Assembly: GCA_022385755.1 (NCBI GenBank)
Contig: MU278383.1
Span: forward strand, 106,058 to 170,057
DNA: 64,000 nt
Source: Trametopsis cervina
Lineage: Eukaryota > Basidiomycota > Agaricomycetes > Polyporales > Irpicaceae
Direction: 5' to 3'
Shown here: piece after piece, positions 44,451-55,782 of the stretch
How positions within the stretch are numbered: position 1 is the first letter of the stretch
How the letters are laid out: each line of letters starts with the position of its first letter
The notes under the pieces: model-generated
Database searches by the model: none
What the model was told of the DNA's origin: nothing
The model's input: the letters and a program-made list of their open reading frames with translations, nothing else
Made by a program: the position numbers and the translations under genes

Positions 44451-44981
44451 TTTTGGGTGGAACGGTTTGTCTAGTTCGGGTGTGAGAGAGGGTGCCGGTA
44501 GTGACTGGATGGAGAGGCGATTGTAATATGTACACTTTAGACTCGAGGCCGACGCTATTCTTTGCGGAAACGGAAACGCAATGCAAAACCTCATACATAT
44601 TGGCTGCAAATGCGTACTCGGGGTACTTCAACTTCGCTAATTGTAACCATTTGAATGGGTGTGGAATGTCTCGCATAGGGTTATGCTGGTCAGCTTTGTT
44701 ATCGGTTCGACTCGGTCAGTCATTGCGTGTTGGCGGTTCGAACTTCCGACAGTGGGCGCTCCGTACCCCGCTCCCGGCCTGCCGCGGACACACTGCGCCT
44801 CTCAAGACGCAGCTATGCGAGCCGTCACTCGACTTCCCTGACGAGAGAGACAACCGCGGCGCAGAATATTAATGAGAGGAAGGAGGTAAGACCTCTCTCA
44901 CCTTACCTCGTATCTTGCTGCTAACCTAGTTTGAACAGACTCGGACATCATCAACATAATTAAGCACCTGAACGACTCATC
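44451..44981. other. intergenic
   Basis: Between BolA-like and the polyproline gene. No coding or repeat signal that I can support. Confidence 0.4.
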
Positions 44982-45698
44982 ATGCCATCGTTCGCCGGTA
45001 CGTCCCACGTAACTCAATCACGTCTGTACAACGCCCTCTGAAATGTAATCTCGCTTTCTAGAACTCAAAGAGCGAGCCAACAAGGCCAAGAACACCAGCC
45101 TCACTAAGCTCAGCGACACTCGAGACAAGTACTCGAGTCGCTCTAGCAAGGATCTTGACAGAGATGCTATGGAAGCGCGGAGAGCCGCATACACTAGCCC
45201 GACAGCTCAGGCCCCAAAGTCGCCTCCGCCTCCACCACCACCACCTCCTATCCATGCTCGCACTGCAAGCGTTACAAGGCCATCGAACCTGAGTGCACCT
45301 CCTGTCAGTGTTAGTGCTCGGCCGCCCGTAGTCAGAAGAGACAGTCGGCCAGACAGTACCATGAGCGTGAAGACGACCTCGCCACCGCCACCGCCTCCTC
45401 CTCCAGCACGTTCTATCTCCTCGATCCCTAGGTCTCCCACGCAGGAGAACGAGATCGACTGGGCGCATCTGTCGGCGAAGGACAAGGAGGTGTTCTTCAG
45501 TTGGCTGGACGAGTTCTTCTCGAGACAGCTGAATATCACCATCCCGCCACGCAGCGCTGGACCGACGGTGCAACCCACTGGAAGGCCGTCGGCACCTCCC
45601 AGACCTGTGAGAATACTACGCCTTTCTCTCTGTCTCTTTGAAACTCATGTCAGCGGTTGCAGCCTCCGGTCAACTTGTCATCCCGCCCCTCATTTTAA
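44982..45698 (+). CDS. polyproline-rich protein, possible actin-cortex/SH3-ligand
   Basis: Three exons (44982-44997, 45062-45606, 45663-45698) join to 198 residues. The N-terminus MPSFAELKERANKAKN is an amphipathic, Lys-rich segment. Two long Pro tracts follow (in SPPPPPPPPPIHAR and SPPPPPPPPARS). The distinctive segment IDWAHLSAKDKEVFFSWLDEFFSR lies near residue 145, and the end is RPPPVNLSSRPSF. Ser/Arg/Pro content implies disorder. Pro tracts are typical ligands of profilin and SH3 domains; an actin-patch role is inferred only. I do not recognise a named family. The last exon relies on a GT-AG intron at 45607-45662; reading through it instead gives an unrelated tail. Confidence 0.65.
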
Positions 45699-46124
45699 TC
45701 GCAATCAACTTGTCAGCGCGTAATCCTGCGAGCCCTTTAGGGCACTCGGAGGTTTGACGTCGACACAATGCTCGATGTACAATTAGTGTTTTGGAGTGTA
45801 TTTGTAGAACATATTCATGGGGCTGGCTTTCTCCCGTCATCTAAGTAAATGCAACGTAAGTTTACGTTAAACGACGTTTGACTTGTGGGTTATTGTGGAT
45901 TGAAGACTGTTCGATATGGAGTACAATATGTACAATAACGGGATATACTACTACCGTTCGTAATACAGATAATCGTGAAAGGCAAGGAAATACAAATGCG
46001 ACCACAGCAGCGGCAGGCGGCTGGAGCAATACGACAGCAGGGTCCAAATCGATCTGGTCCACAGCGGCGTCGAAACCGACTCCGCGATGAACAGTTCAAA
46101 CATGCAATCAGACATTATGCAGTC
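45699..46124. other. intergenic, convergent 3' ends
   Basis: No gene seen. Confidence 0.4.
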
Positions 46125-48203
46125 CTATGATTCCAACCCGCTCATCTCGTAGTCCATCGGCACGTCCTTCCTCTCCAACCATGTCGCGTCCTCTGAGCCC
46201 AGATCGACGCCCTTCCCGCAGTCCAGCCTCCGCCGAGTGGGCAAGTCCTTCAGCTCAACGCTTTCCCCGTTCCTGACAACAACGTAGTGTTCGCCATGCC
46301 AGCCAACGAAATCAATCGATGGCAAAGCGGTTGCGACAGACCGGGCGCAATGTGTCCATTGCTCCGTTTGTACTTGGAAATCCTTTTCGGATAGCAGGTT
46401 CGGTTGAGGACGGCGGGAGGAGGAACAGTGGAGATGCAAAATGGAGAGTGCGTGGAAGGATTTGAAGGATGACGCATATTCGTGCTATACATTCTAGGTG
46501 TGAGTTGTTTGTTGAGGTTATCAAATAAGTTTACATACCATTGGCTTATCGGAGACGACAGCGGATAGGTGAATGCCCACAATGTCTTTCGGAAGGCACT
46601 TGATGAGAGCGGCCAGTGCAACCTGGGTGAGATTTGCTATTCTTACTCGCAAGACCCTGAGGCTGGGGAGATTTGCGATCACGCTATGTGCAAGCTCCCA
46701 AGGGCAATTCCCGAGGTCAAGTCTCCTGAGCTTCGGTCTGTGTTTGAGGAACTGGGTGACCGACTGGAAGAGGCCGTAGTCATCGTCATGCCCGACCATG
46801 ACAAACCGGAATACTTCGAGATGTGGCAAGAACGTGTGCTTGCCGTTGATAATGTGATCGGATCCGAACACCACACTGGCCGACGTCGGTTCTTCGAATG
46901 TACCGTGCAGCGTCAGACTTTGCAGGCTGTGGGCGTGCGCTATACGCGCCAGGACGATGTGTGATATGCGCGTGTCGACGAGGTCAAGGTGCGTGAGATT
47001 CCGGATGGTGGCAGATTGGAACGCGCTATCCCACGAATGTGTTCGTTGGAGGTACGCGCCGAGGGTAAGATGTCGGAGTGTGTGCTCGTTTTGATCGAGT
47101 ACGGTCCTGATCTCCCCCATATCTGCGTACCCGTCGTCGTCCTCTGCGCGTAATGTGAATTTTGTGAGGTTACGGAAGTTGCTCACGCCAACGGCGTCGA
47201 AGTGCCAACCGATGAGTCCCAAGCACTTGATGTGCGAGTGGCTGGAAAGTATCGCTTGCACCATGTTTGCCTGCAACTCAGGGTACCCAATCCATTCAAA
47301 CTCGTGCAGCGATTTGAAGGCCGGTAGAGCGGTGCGGAAGATGCCTGCGTGCCGAGTGAACACACGAACCCACCCACCGTCAGAAGAAAGCACTCACGAG
47401 CCATGAGGTCGAACTTTTCGCGCTCTTCATATGCCCAATGCAGACGCAATACTTTGATCTGGTGAGCAAACACCGGGTCTGCCTTGACTCGATCAAAGAT
47501 ATCCAGTCCTCTATCGAGGTTTTCTCTGACGTTATCCTGGTCTTCGCCGAAGTAAAGATCCAGTGTATGGAAGATGATGCGAACAGCGATATTCCGATGG
47601 AAAGCGGATACAAAGAGCCAGGTGCGCAAGTGGTAGCGGGGGATGAAGCGAGCTATACGCTCCCAGACTTCCGGAGGGGCGCGATGGGAGGCCGGCTCAT
47701 CTACGAAGTGGATCTATGAAGATGTGAACAAGAGGGGGACAACCGTAGGGGAGCGCTGCGTTACCATGTTGCCTCGGCGGAGAAATGACTGTAACTCTTT
47801 GTTTGACGGATCTAACTTCGCCACGGCTTGGAAGTCTGAGAAGTCTTACTAAGGAGAGAGAACACAGTCGAGTAAGAGTTATTCAGCTCACCCTGCTGAG
47901 CCCTTGCTAGCAAACGTTCCCCGGCAACCCGCCTTGCATTCCCTCGCGCGAGCATAGCTCGACTTATGTCACTAGCAGGTAAACCAGGTGTACGGAGGTA
48001 TACATCGAAGTAATTCTCGACTTTGTCGTCGTACCTGTAACATGTAAGATTGCAGCCGCACACAAACAAAAACGTGCTTACTGTCCCGATTCTATGAGGG
48101 CCATCGCGTGCTCTAGGAGGAAACTGGCTTTACGCAGTGGCGACAAGCCCTGGACAACACCAAAGACTGCAGCAGAGAGGTCATCCGGGACAAGCTGGTT
48201 CAT
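46125..48203 (-). CDS. TPR-like + F-box + leucine-rich repeat protein
   Basis: Minus-strand gene starting at ATG 48203 (MNQLVPDDLSAAVFGVVQG). The first exons form a helical, TPR-like array (LLEHAMALIESGQYDDKVEN, ISRAMLARGNARRVAGERLL, DFQAVAKLDPSNKELQSFL). An F-box-like segment follows (APPEVWERIARFIPRYHLRTWLFVS). Then come many leucine-rich units (IKVLRLHWAYEE, LHEFEWIGYPEL, IKCLGLIGWHFDA, LRHLTLGAYL, LTHLDLVDTRIS, LRRLDLGNCPW, LRVLRVRIANL). The C-terminal exon ends VPMDYEMSGLES. The same architecture is a conserved agaricomycete protein. It probably acts as an adaptor for an SCF-type ubiquitin ligase, with LRRs selecting the target; this is inference. Introns interrupt the TPR, the F-box and the C-terminal part. 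Confidence 0.75.
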
Positions 48204-48796
48204 GGCGGTTGAGAGCAGAGATTGAAAGAGGTGAGGTGAAGAAAGCGGCGGGCTATGTGGGTCACTGGGAACACATGCAGTCTGTCACAATTGGCTGCCC
48301 GCGGTTGGTGGGCACCCGAGGACGTGGGATGGGAGAGCAGGCAGCGGGGATGAATGCTTGCCGGGCTGTAGGTACATCAGTGCTGCCTCCCAACTTAGCG
48401 TACCGGTGCCGGCTGAGAGGATTCAGAGATGCTGTGCAGACACTCACCTGGGGATGTGCATTGCAGAGATCTGAGTAGGCAGCGAGCCACTCCCATGGAA
48501 CTGGGCCGTGGAGATAGCCGCACTGGCACGTGAGCCACACGCCGTCCTCCCAACTTACGATCGACCTTCACACCTCCAACTTGGTTCAGAACTTTACTGT
48601 GACCCCAACACACACTTAACGAGCCCGTTCGACGCGCGCACCAGCCATTCGCTCCCCAGCAGTCTTCAGAGTACTGCATAACTGCAGACTACCTGTTGCA
48701 GTTACCCGTGTCTCACGAGTTACTCGTGGAAGCAGGCTTCGGATACAGTCGAACATAAAGACACCACCGCCCGCAGCACCCTCTCCAACGCTACTT
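48204..48796. other. divergent promoter region
   Basis: Separates the starts of the TPR/F-box gene and RNase H1. No gene seen. Confidence 0.4.
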
Positions 48797-50459
48797 ATGC
48801 CAAAGGTCCCAGGTGGTCCCCGATTCTATGCCGTGGCGAAGGGTCGTCAGCCGGGATTGTACTATACTTGGTGAGTAACCAGTGACGGCTCTGGATGTCT
48901 CCAAGGTAGTGCCATCTTCGTTGACGACACCCCGTCCGTGCGTGCGGTATCTCCTTGTTCCATCGCTATCTGCAAATACCTTCGTTTATATACTCACCAC
49001 TGTCATCGGTCAGGGAGGAATGCGAGACCCAAGTAACAGGATTTCCTGGCTCGAAGCACAAGAAGATGCAAAGCCGAGATGAGGCAGTTCAGTGGCTTGC
49101 GATGCACGGAGTGAGGCTGCCCGATGGTACGGATACGGTGCCGTCAGCTTCAATATCACGGATGCAAGTTCCCACTACTTCTAATGGAGCGCACACACGT
49201 ACATCGACGCCAAGCGCAAGCGCAAATGAAGCGGCCCGCGCTGGTCCCAGGAAGGACACGAGACAACTCTCGGAAACGAACTCACCAAGTACGAGCAAGG
49301 GTGCCCTCGCTGTCCTCACACCACGCATAGTTTACTGCGACGGTGCCTGTCGTGGTAATGGTAAACAAGTCAGTATTGCAGGTGTAGGTGTTTACTGGGG
49401 CCTTGGCGACCCTAGGTGAGGGTTTAGCATGCTCTGGCATCTTATCTGCTAAGCCATATTGTAGAAATATAGCCGAGAGATGCCCTGGCGTACAGACAAA
49501 TAATCGCGCGGAGCTGATTGTACGCATGCATACATGCCTTGCGCTATCTCCTGTGCTCACAATTCTGCAGGCCATTATCCGTGTGCTGGAGACTGATCCA
49601 GTAGACTATACACCCTTGATTATCCGTACAGACTCGAAATATTGTATTCAATGTACGTCAACCCGCGCTGCCAACTGACTGACCATCCAACAAACTCGAT
49701 TCCTCCAGGTCTCCACGATTGGCTCCCAAGGTGGCGTCGCAACGGCTTCCGCACGGGTGGTGGCAAACCCGTCAGCAATAAAGAACTCATATGCTACATC
49801 GATGCCTTGCTTGTAGAGCGCAAGAAGTTCGGACAGAAGGTGAGCATCTTCGCGTTTCCTCATGGTCTCGATGAAGTCTAAGGCGTAGCGAAGGTAACAT
49901 TTGAGCACGTTCGTGGCCACAGCGGAGACGTTGGCAACGATGGAGCAGACGGACAGGCGAATCTCGGCTGCGAGTTACCTGCGGAGCCCGACCGAGATTG
50001 GGCCCTCCTCGAGCAAACCACACGCGACCGGATTGCAGATGCCCAAACCGCGATGGAACAGGCTGATGAGGAGGGCCTGATAGAGGCTATGAGCGACGAT
50101 AAACCAATGGAGGAACCGGCACACCAGGAAGATTTGCCGGAAGAGTATCCAGTAACGCCGGTCGTTGCTGCCGCTCAATTACCTGCGACGCCCCCAAAGC
50201 AGTCGACGTCAACCCTCCCATCTCCGAAGAAATCACCGTTCAAGCCGGCCAAACGCGATACACCGCAGTTCACAGGTACGCCGCGGTCGCCCCGAAAGCC
50301 TGCGCCGGCACCCGAACCCGTCCCCGAACTTACCGAAGAAGACTTAGCGGTAAATGCTCATCCGTAGATTCTATGTTATGTGTACTGATTCTCTGCTAGT
50401 CGTACGCGGACTGTCTAGGCGATGTAGACGAGCTGGAAGCTGAACTCATGACTGCATAA
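48797..50459 (+). CDS. ribonuclease H1
   Basis: Exon 1 (from 48797) gives MPKVPGGPRFYAVAKGRQPG; after an intron follow EECETQVTGFPGSKHKKMQS and DEAVQWLA. Together these are the N-terminal RNase H1 hybrid-binding domain (also called caulimovirus viroplasmin-like), which grips RNA/DNA hybrids. A disordered linker precedes the catalytic domain: IVYCDGACRGNG (Asp), NNRAELI (Glu), RTDSKYCIQC (Asp) and VRGHSGDVGNDGAD (His loop and Asp) supply the DEDD active site. Role: cuts RNA in RNA/DNA hybrids in nucleus and/or mitochondria. Odd: after the catalytic domain there is a tail of about 130 residues, acidic then Pro-rich with SPKK, SPRK and similar sites. The final exon ends with LGDVDELEAELMTA and TAA at 50457-50459. 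Confidence 0.9.
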
Positions 50460-50831
50460 ATATCGCCCGTGGATTTATTTCTATCTAGGTCGTATACTAT
50501 CTCCAGGTCACGATTGGATCATATGTTGGCAGAACACTTGTTGGATGATCCTCTGCGCAAAATATAATATGCAAGATACAAACTTGTCTCCTATCGCACG
50601 CCAGCTGTTCCGGTCCAGAATACATCGCAGCGCGAAAGGTGGTATCATGCAGCGAAGCTACTAATAGTACAGATCGAATTGTCAGTGCTAATTGAACACA
50701 GTCCGACCTGAAGATAATACGGGACGAAATCAGAGCTACACGCGACGCTATTAACAGTACCCTTGACCACCAACAATACAAATGTCAGAAAAGAGGAGAA
50801 ATATGATATGCCGATAGCGTTCGATGGCATC
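50460..50831. other. intergenic, convergent 3' ends
   Basis: No gene seen. Confidence 0.4.
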
Positions 50832-52221
50832 CTAGTCAACGCGCTGCCGCTTGATGCGATTGTCGAGGTCGTCCGGTGTTTCACTTCGCGCAACATCGTC
50901 GGCCGTTCGCTTGGGCGATGATTTGCGTTCGCCGCTGCTCGCTTCGGCTGGTGGGGCTGTCGGGGTGCCGCGATTAGGAGGGGCGTCCGGGGGCGGCGCA
51001 GACGACTGCTGCCCGTGCAAAGCCTTCACTGTTGCCAACTCCACCTCCAACCGCTGCCTCGCGACCCGCTCGTCCTCCCACAACCTCTTCACCTCATCCA
51101 GTTGCGCTTGCAGATCTCCCATGGCTTGGTCCATCAGCAGCTTCTCCAGCGTCCACTTCTCAATGTTGCGAGCTTCGTTCTCCTTAAGATGGTGGATGTA
51201 CTGCACGGCGCGGCTGAGGATGGCGCCTTTGGCCTTCTCTCCGGAACCGTTGGGTACGATCCTGCCGAGCTCATTGATGCCTTCGTTGATGTTCCCTCGA
51301 CGTCTTCGCTCAACTTCTTTCTATAGGTACAATTGCAGTGAGACAAGGGTATCGCACGGAGGGAGTATAACACGTACGTGGTTGTCTTTGCGTTGTCTCG
51401 CCCACTCATCATTGCTCATCGTAGCGCTCCTCCCACTCCTCCTTCCACTCGAACTCTTCGGTTTCTCAGAGTCACCACCCTGCGACCCATCGGAATCGCC
51501 GTGGTCTCCATCTCCATCATCTGTCCTCGAACTTGCGGGAGCTCCTTGCAAATTGGGTGAGCCACCTGGTATCACAGAATTGGTGAGATTAGGGGGGCCA
51601 CGTGGATGAGAAGAGGGACCCGTTTCCATGCCTGGGATAGGTTGATAGTGCTGGTACGTTGGCAGCTGGTGACCGAACCCTGTCTGAGACATGTTTGACA
51701 ATGCCTCTGCGGCCATTGCAGAGTCCTTCGGATCGATGCCCGGTCGCGGTGTCGAGGAAGTGGCAGCGGCGCCCGGCTGTGAAAATTCATGAAAATGATA
51801 GGTAATCAGTGGAACATCCTACATGGGCACTTTTGGGAATGAGGAGAGTGGACCCTAGAGCATTGCCCGAACCCCCGACGCGAACGTGACCGCGTCAGGA
51901 TCACGTGGGCGTATATGAAAGTATGTAGCCATCGTTTCTCGGGAGAACCGATGGCTCCCAAGGATGTGCAGCTAAGCAAGATCGACCGGACAGCAATTTC
52001 ACGGCAGCGATACTCACGTAGAAGTTCGGCCCTAATCCTTTCAAAATAGCCAACACCTGTTCTGTAGGCATGTTAGGGAATTGTATGTTTGATGAAGAGC
52101 TCTCTGTTGAAGCCGGCGGTGCAGCTGAAGCACTACTGGAGGATGCTGCTGGTTGCTCAGGGGGCGGAGCGGCGTGCGATGTCGGAGGACTCTGCTGGGC
52201 GGGAGGCTGTGTTGTAGCCAT
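50832..52221 (-). CDS. CBF1-like basic helix-loop-helix transcription factor
   Basis: The first exon (from 52221) is Gln/Pro/Ser/Ala-rich (MATTQPPAQQSPPTS) with a FPNMPTEQVLAILKGLGPNFY helix. After an intron of roughly 240 nt comes a disordered exon and then the bHLH: DEWARQRKDNHKEVERRRRG (basic region), NINEGINELGRIVP (helix 1), GAILSRAVQYIHHLKE (helix 2), continuing as a coiled coil NIEKWTLEKLLMDQAM. The basic region with H, E and RRRR predicts E-box (CACGTG) binding. The RKDNHKEVERRRR and NIEKWTLEKLL strings match Cbf1 of yeasts closely, where it binds centromeres and methionine-biosynthesis promoters. The C-terminus is disordered, ending RIKRQRVD. Targets here are inferred. The long first intron may hide another exon. 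Confidence 0.85.
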
Positions 52222-53777
52222 CGTAGAATGCTGGTGGTTTGATGTTCAGCAAAGCGCTCTCGTAGTATGGTGATAGATTTGCACACAGAATGTTATATGC
52301 AGTGTATTCAGAGCCTTTGCTTCCTTCTGGTCGCTGTGGGCGGGGCCGCGCTCGTTGTCCAGAAGGATGGAATGTACAGACGCGAGGAGATCACGGGGGT
52401 GTTTGGGCAAGGTCACGGACGGGTCACGAGCTGGCGCACGCCTCTATAAATCAACCACGTGAGAAGATAGCCAAGCACGAACAAACCGCTTACGCGCACG
52501 TGTCAGAAACCCAGTTCCCATCAAACTCTATTGATGTCGCACAAAATGCGCGCTCAGGAGTGGCACTGTAATCACAAACTTTGAGAGAAATATCGTTCCG
52601 CCGTCGAGGCTCTCGTTCGCGATACCACTGACATTGCAGGAAGGCGAGAAGGGATAACATCGGAGAATGAGTTTATGCATTTCGTTGCCACGAGATTTTT
52701 GACACGGTTCGGCGTGATTCATTACACGAACCAAACCGGACCGGTCATCCAGCGACAACTCCGTTCGCTCTTAACCTCTCGCACCTCTGCTTGAGTTTAT
52801 CACTATCCAATGTCCACTGTTCAATACCTTCTATCCGTGAAGCTATAATGACAGCGAACGCCTGTGTATTCCATGAAATTCGTAGTATCTGAGTACCGGT
52901 CCTTAGCGTGGATAAGTCATGGTAGGATCGTGAGTATCTAACTGATATGTTCGTTACCTGCTCACAGTCGGTGATCCTCCAGTCTCGTTTATAGCAATAT
53001 ACAGCTTCACATGCTCAGCAGTCAGAGCGTTGTTGTTACTACGCTCTGGTGCATATCTGTCGGCTCATACAAACGACTCGCCACCGTCACTCCCGCCCGT
53101 GAGATCTTGAATGAGAGAAAGAACTCGCACGGCGTATGACTGAGCGCAGAGATAATCTTAATTCCAGAGAAGTATGTACGCCAGCTTGCCGGTCCTTTTG
53201 AACTATGCTTTATGCTTAGTAAACTTTTCGCTGCTCTACAGCTTCGTCAGCCACAACATGGTATGGGAAAACTGCAAGAATATGTTTGGACTGCCGGTTT
53301 ATCGGCCGAACTACTCCAGCTTGCTCCTAGCTCAGAACAACATATGTCGAAGGTTATGACGTTACATTTCATTCCTCGATCGTCACTACCAACGTAGACT
53401 TGGGAGGCTTCCTTCAACCAATGCTCATCACACAGCGACTTGGCCTAGAACTTTTTGCTCTGTGAGCGTGTCGAATTAGAGGGTGAAGACGCGGAACCAC
53501 TGGCCTGCAGCAGGTCACCACCATTGCTCGTGCAGAGAGGAGCTTTTCACTAGCTTTTCACGATGATTCGAGGCCTTGATCACGGCTAAATGCCTCATCC
53601 ACGAGCCGCATCCGGCCTTGATGTCATAGATGCACCATTTTCAGTCCTTTCCCAGTGGTCGCTTCTCATCGCCCCTTGCAGCCTATTGGTCATGCAGAAC
53701 TGATTAAGAGGGATTTATAACCGGCCGTGGGCTTTACCATTGCCCTCTGCAACTTAGACAGAACATCTCCTGTCAAT
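52222..53777. other. intergenic
   Basis: Divergent promoters of the bHLH gene and the oxidoreductase. A TATA-like TTTATAA lies at 53714-53720, 58 nt before the oxidoreductase ATG. Short open frames near 53170-53400 show no domain. Confidence 0.4.
53714..53720 (+). promoter_or_regulatory. TATA-like box of the oxidoreductase gene
   Basis: TTTATAA located 58 nt upstream of the ATG at 53778. Confidence 0.45.
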
Positions 53778-55269
53778 ATGTCTATCCCCGCTGAAGCACG
53801 TCAATACGTATTGCCCAAGGTTCGTTCTGTTCTGTTTTCACGGCCGTAGGATGTGCTTGAACAAGTCGCAGTTCGATGGCATCAACAACTTGACCGTTCG
53901 TCAAGCTCCGGTACCAAAGCCGGGAAAGGGTGAAGTCCTGGTCAAAGTGCATGCAGTATCTTTGAACGTACGTTTGCACTTTTCCATTTACTGTGCGTAT
54001 TAACCGCATCCTGCACTGCGACAGTACAGGGATTTGATGATTGCAAGCGGGAAATATGGTCTCCCATCTCCCGAGAATGTAATCCCATGCTCAGACATGG
54101 CAGGCGAAATTGTGGCCGTTGGAGAGGGAAGCCGTTCTGAGCATTGGAAAGTCGGAGATCGCGTCTGCGCCAACTTTACGCAAGATCATCTTCACGGCGA
54201 CTTGACACCCGAAATACAGCGGACCGCGCTTGGAGGATCACTCGACGGATGTTTGGCGGAGTACCGAACCTTCCCCTCCTACGTAAGTTCATCGTTCCGT
54301 CCCGAAGCTCGCACTAGCTATTGAATTGTGTCATTGTGTTTCAGTCTCTGGTCAAGGTTCCTGACAATCTGTCATACGAAGAAGCATCCACTCTACCGTC
54401 AGTGCACCATGACGCAATCACTCTCCTTGGTGCTAATAGCTTTTGTATAGCTGTGCTGCCGTCACTGCATGGAACGCCCTTCAGGGACCAAAGCCGGTCA
54501 AGGCTGGCGACTACGTTCTTGTTCAGGGTACCGGTGGTGTTTCAATGTAAGCCGGTGTGCATGCAATATTGTCTATTACTTGACTCCTGGGCAGCTTTGC
54601 TTTACAGTTCGCTGTAGCATCAGGTGCAATCGTAATTGCTACATCTTCGTCGGATGAGAAGCTAGAGATCGCCAAGAAGCTGGGTGCGCATCACCTTATC
54701 AACTACAAGACCACTCCCGATTGGGATAAGGAGGTCTTAAAGATTGTATGTCACTCCGTTCCCCGATTTTTTTACGTTTCAAACGGCTCATATCAACTTT
54801 TTAGACAGGAGGCGAAGGCGTGCATGATATCGTTGAGGTAGGAGGTCCGGGCACGCTTGACAAGTCCTTGAACTGTGTCCGGATGGCCGGGTGGATCCAT
54901 GTCATCGGTTTCCTCGCAGGGACAGTCAGTACTCTTAATTGCATCTCCGAGTGACTAAGTTGATTCCAACCTGTATCAAGGATGCGGACATGAGTGGCGT
55001 CCCAATGAAGACGCTCTTCAAGGCTTGCATGCTCAGAGGCGTGTTGATCGGATCGCGCACACAGTACGTGGCCGTTCGTCGCACACATCGTTTTGCTCAT
55101 TGTACGGCTTCTTCTCCTCAGGTTCGAGGACATGAATAGGCTCATTTCTGGACGGAAGCTGAAGCCTGTGGTCGACAAGGTCTTCTCATTTGACGAGGCT
55201 CAAGCAGCTTACGAGTACTTAGAGAGTCAGAAACATGTCGGAAAGGTGGTAATTAAGGTTGCGCAGTGA
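53778..55269 (+). CDS. medium-chain dehydrogenase/reductase (zinc-type ADH-like)
   Basis: Multi-exon gene. GroES-like part: [59 protein letters not shown]. Rossmann part: [11 protein letters not shown] (GTGGV dinucleotide loop), then [32 protein letters not shown]. The C-terminus is [20 protein letters not shown] followed by [12 protein letters not shown]. The structural-zinc cysteine cluster and the catalytic GHE motif of true zinc alcohol dehydrogenases were not found, so the annotation zinc-type refers only to the family. A quinone/enone or aldehyde reductase acting with NAD(P)H is likely. It lies 0.5 kb upstream of the NRPS-like gene on the same strand, which suggests but does not prove a shared pathway. 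Confidence 0.82.
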
Positions 55270-55782
55270 CGTGCTGACTAAACTGTATTATTGTCCGATG
55301 TACTGGTATCATGCACATAGTCATTGACCTTGCGTCCGTCGTTCTCTTCGATGTGCTTCAAGTCTTACTGCAGGCCTAGAGTCGTACGAAGATGTTCTCA
55401 AGTGTCCTACTGGCTGCATCGATGGTGACTAAGAATTCCGGGGGATGATTACTTATGATATCAACGAATCCGAGGTTTCTATTGCTGCAAATCTCATCGC
55501 GGCTGTATGGCACGATGAGCGGTAGTATGGTGGAACTATCCCACTGCGAACCATTGATGTGGGGCACTTGTTCCCTCTTGTTCCTCGGTACTCGGGACAT
55601 TTGTCATCCGAGCTCGTATATACAGCTGGTCGACAGAGACATCAATCATACACACAACTTCCTCGCCCTGCCGTTTTGCTCAGTCTTGTCAGTTTGTCTT
55701 GCAGTGTTCTACGCCCCCAGTATCAGATTATTGAGTCTGTACACGATTTCATCTCCCGATTGCAGAATACGCGGATCATTTG
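55270..55782. other. intergenic, promoter of NRPS-like gene
   Basis: TATA-like TATATA at 55617-55622, about 160 nt before the ATG. No gene seen. Confidence 0.4.

Noticed and set aside
53778..55269. True zinc-dependent alcohol dehydrogenase
   Set aside because: The catalytic GHE motif and the four-Cys structural zinc cluster were not found; only the general family fits.
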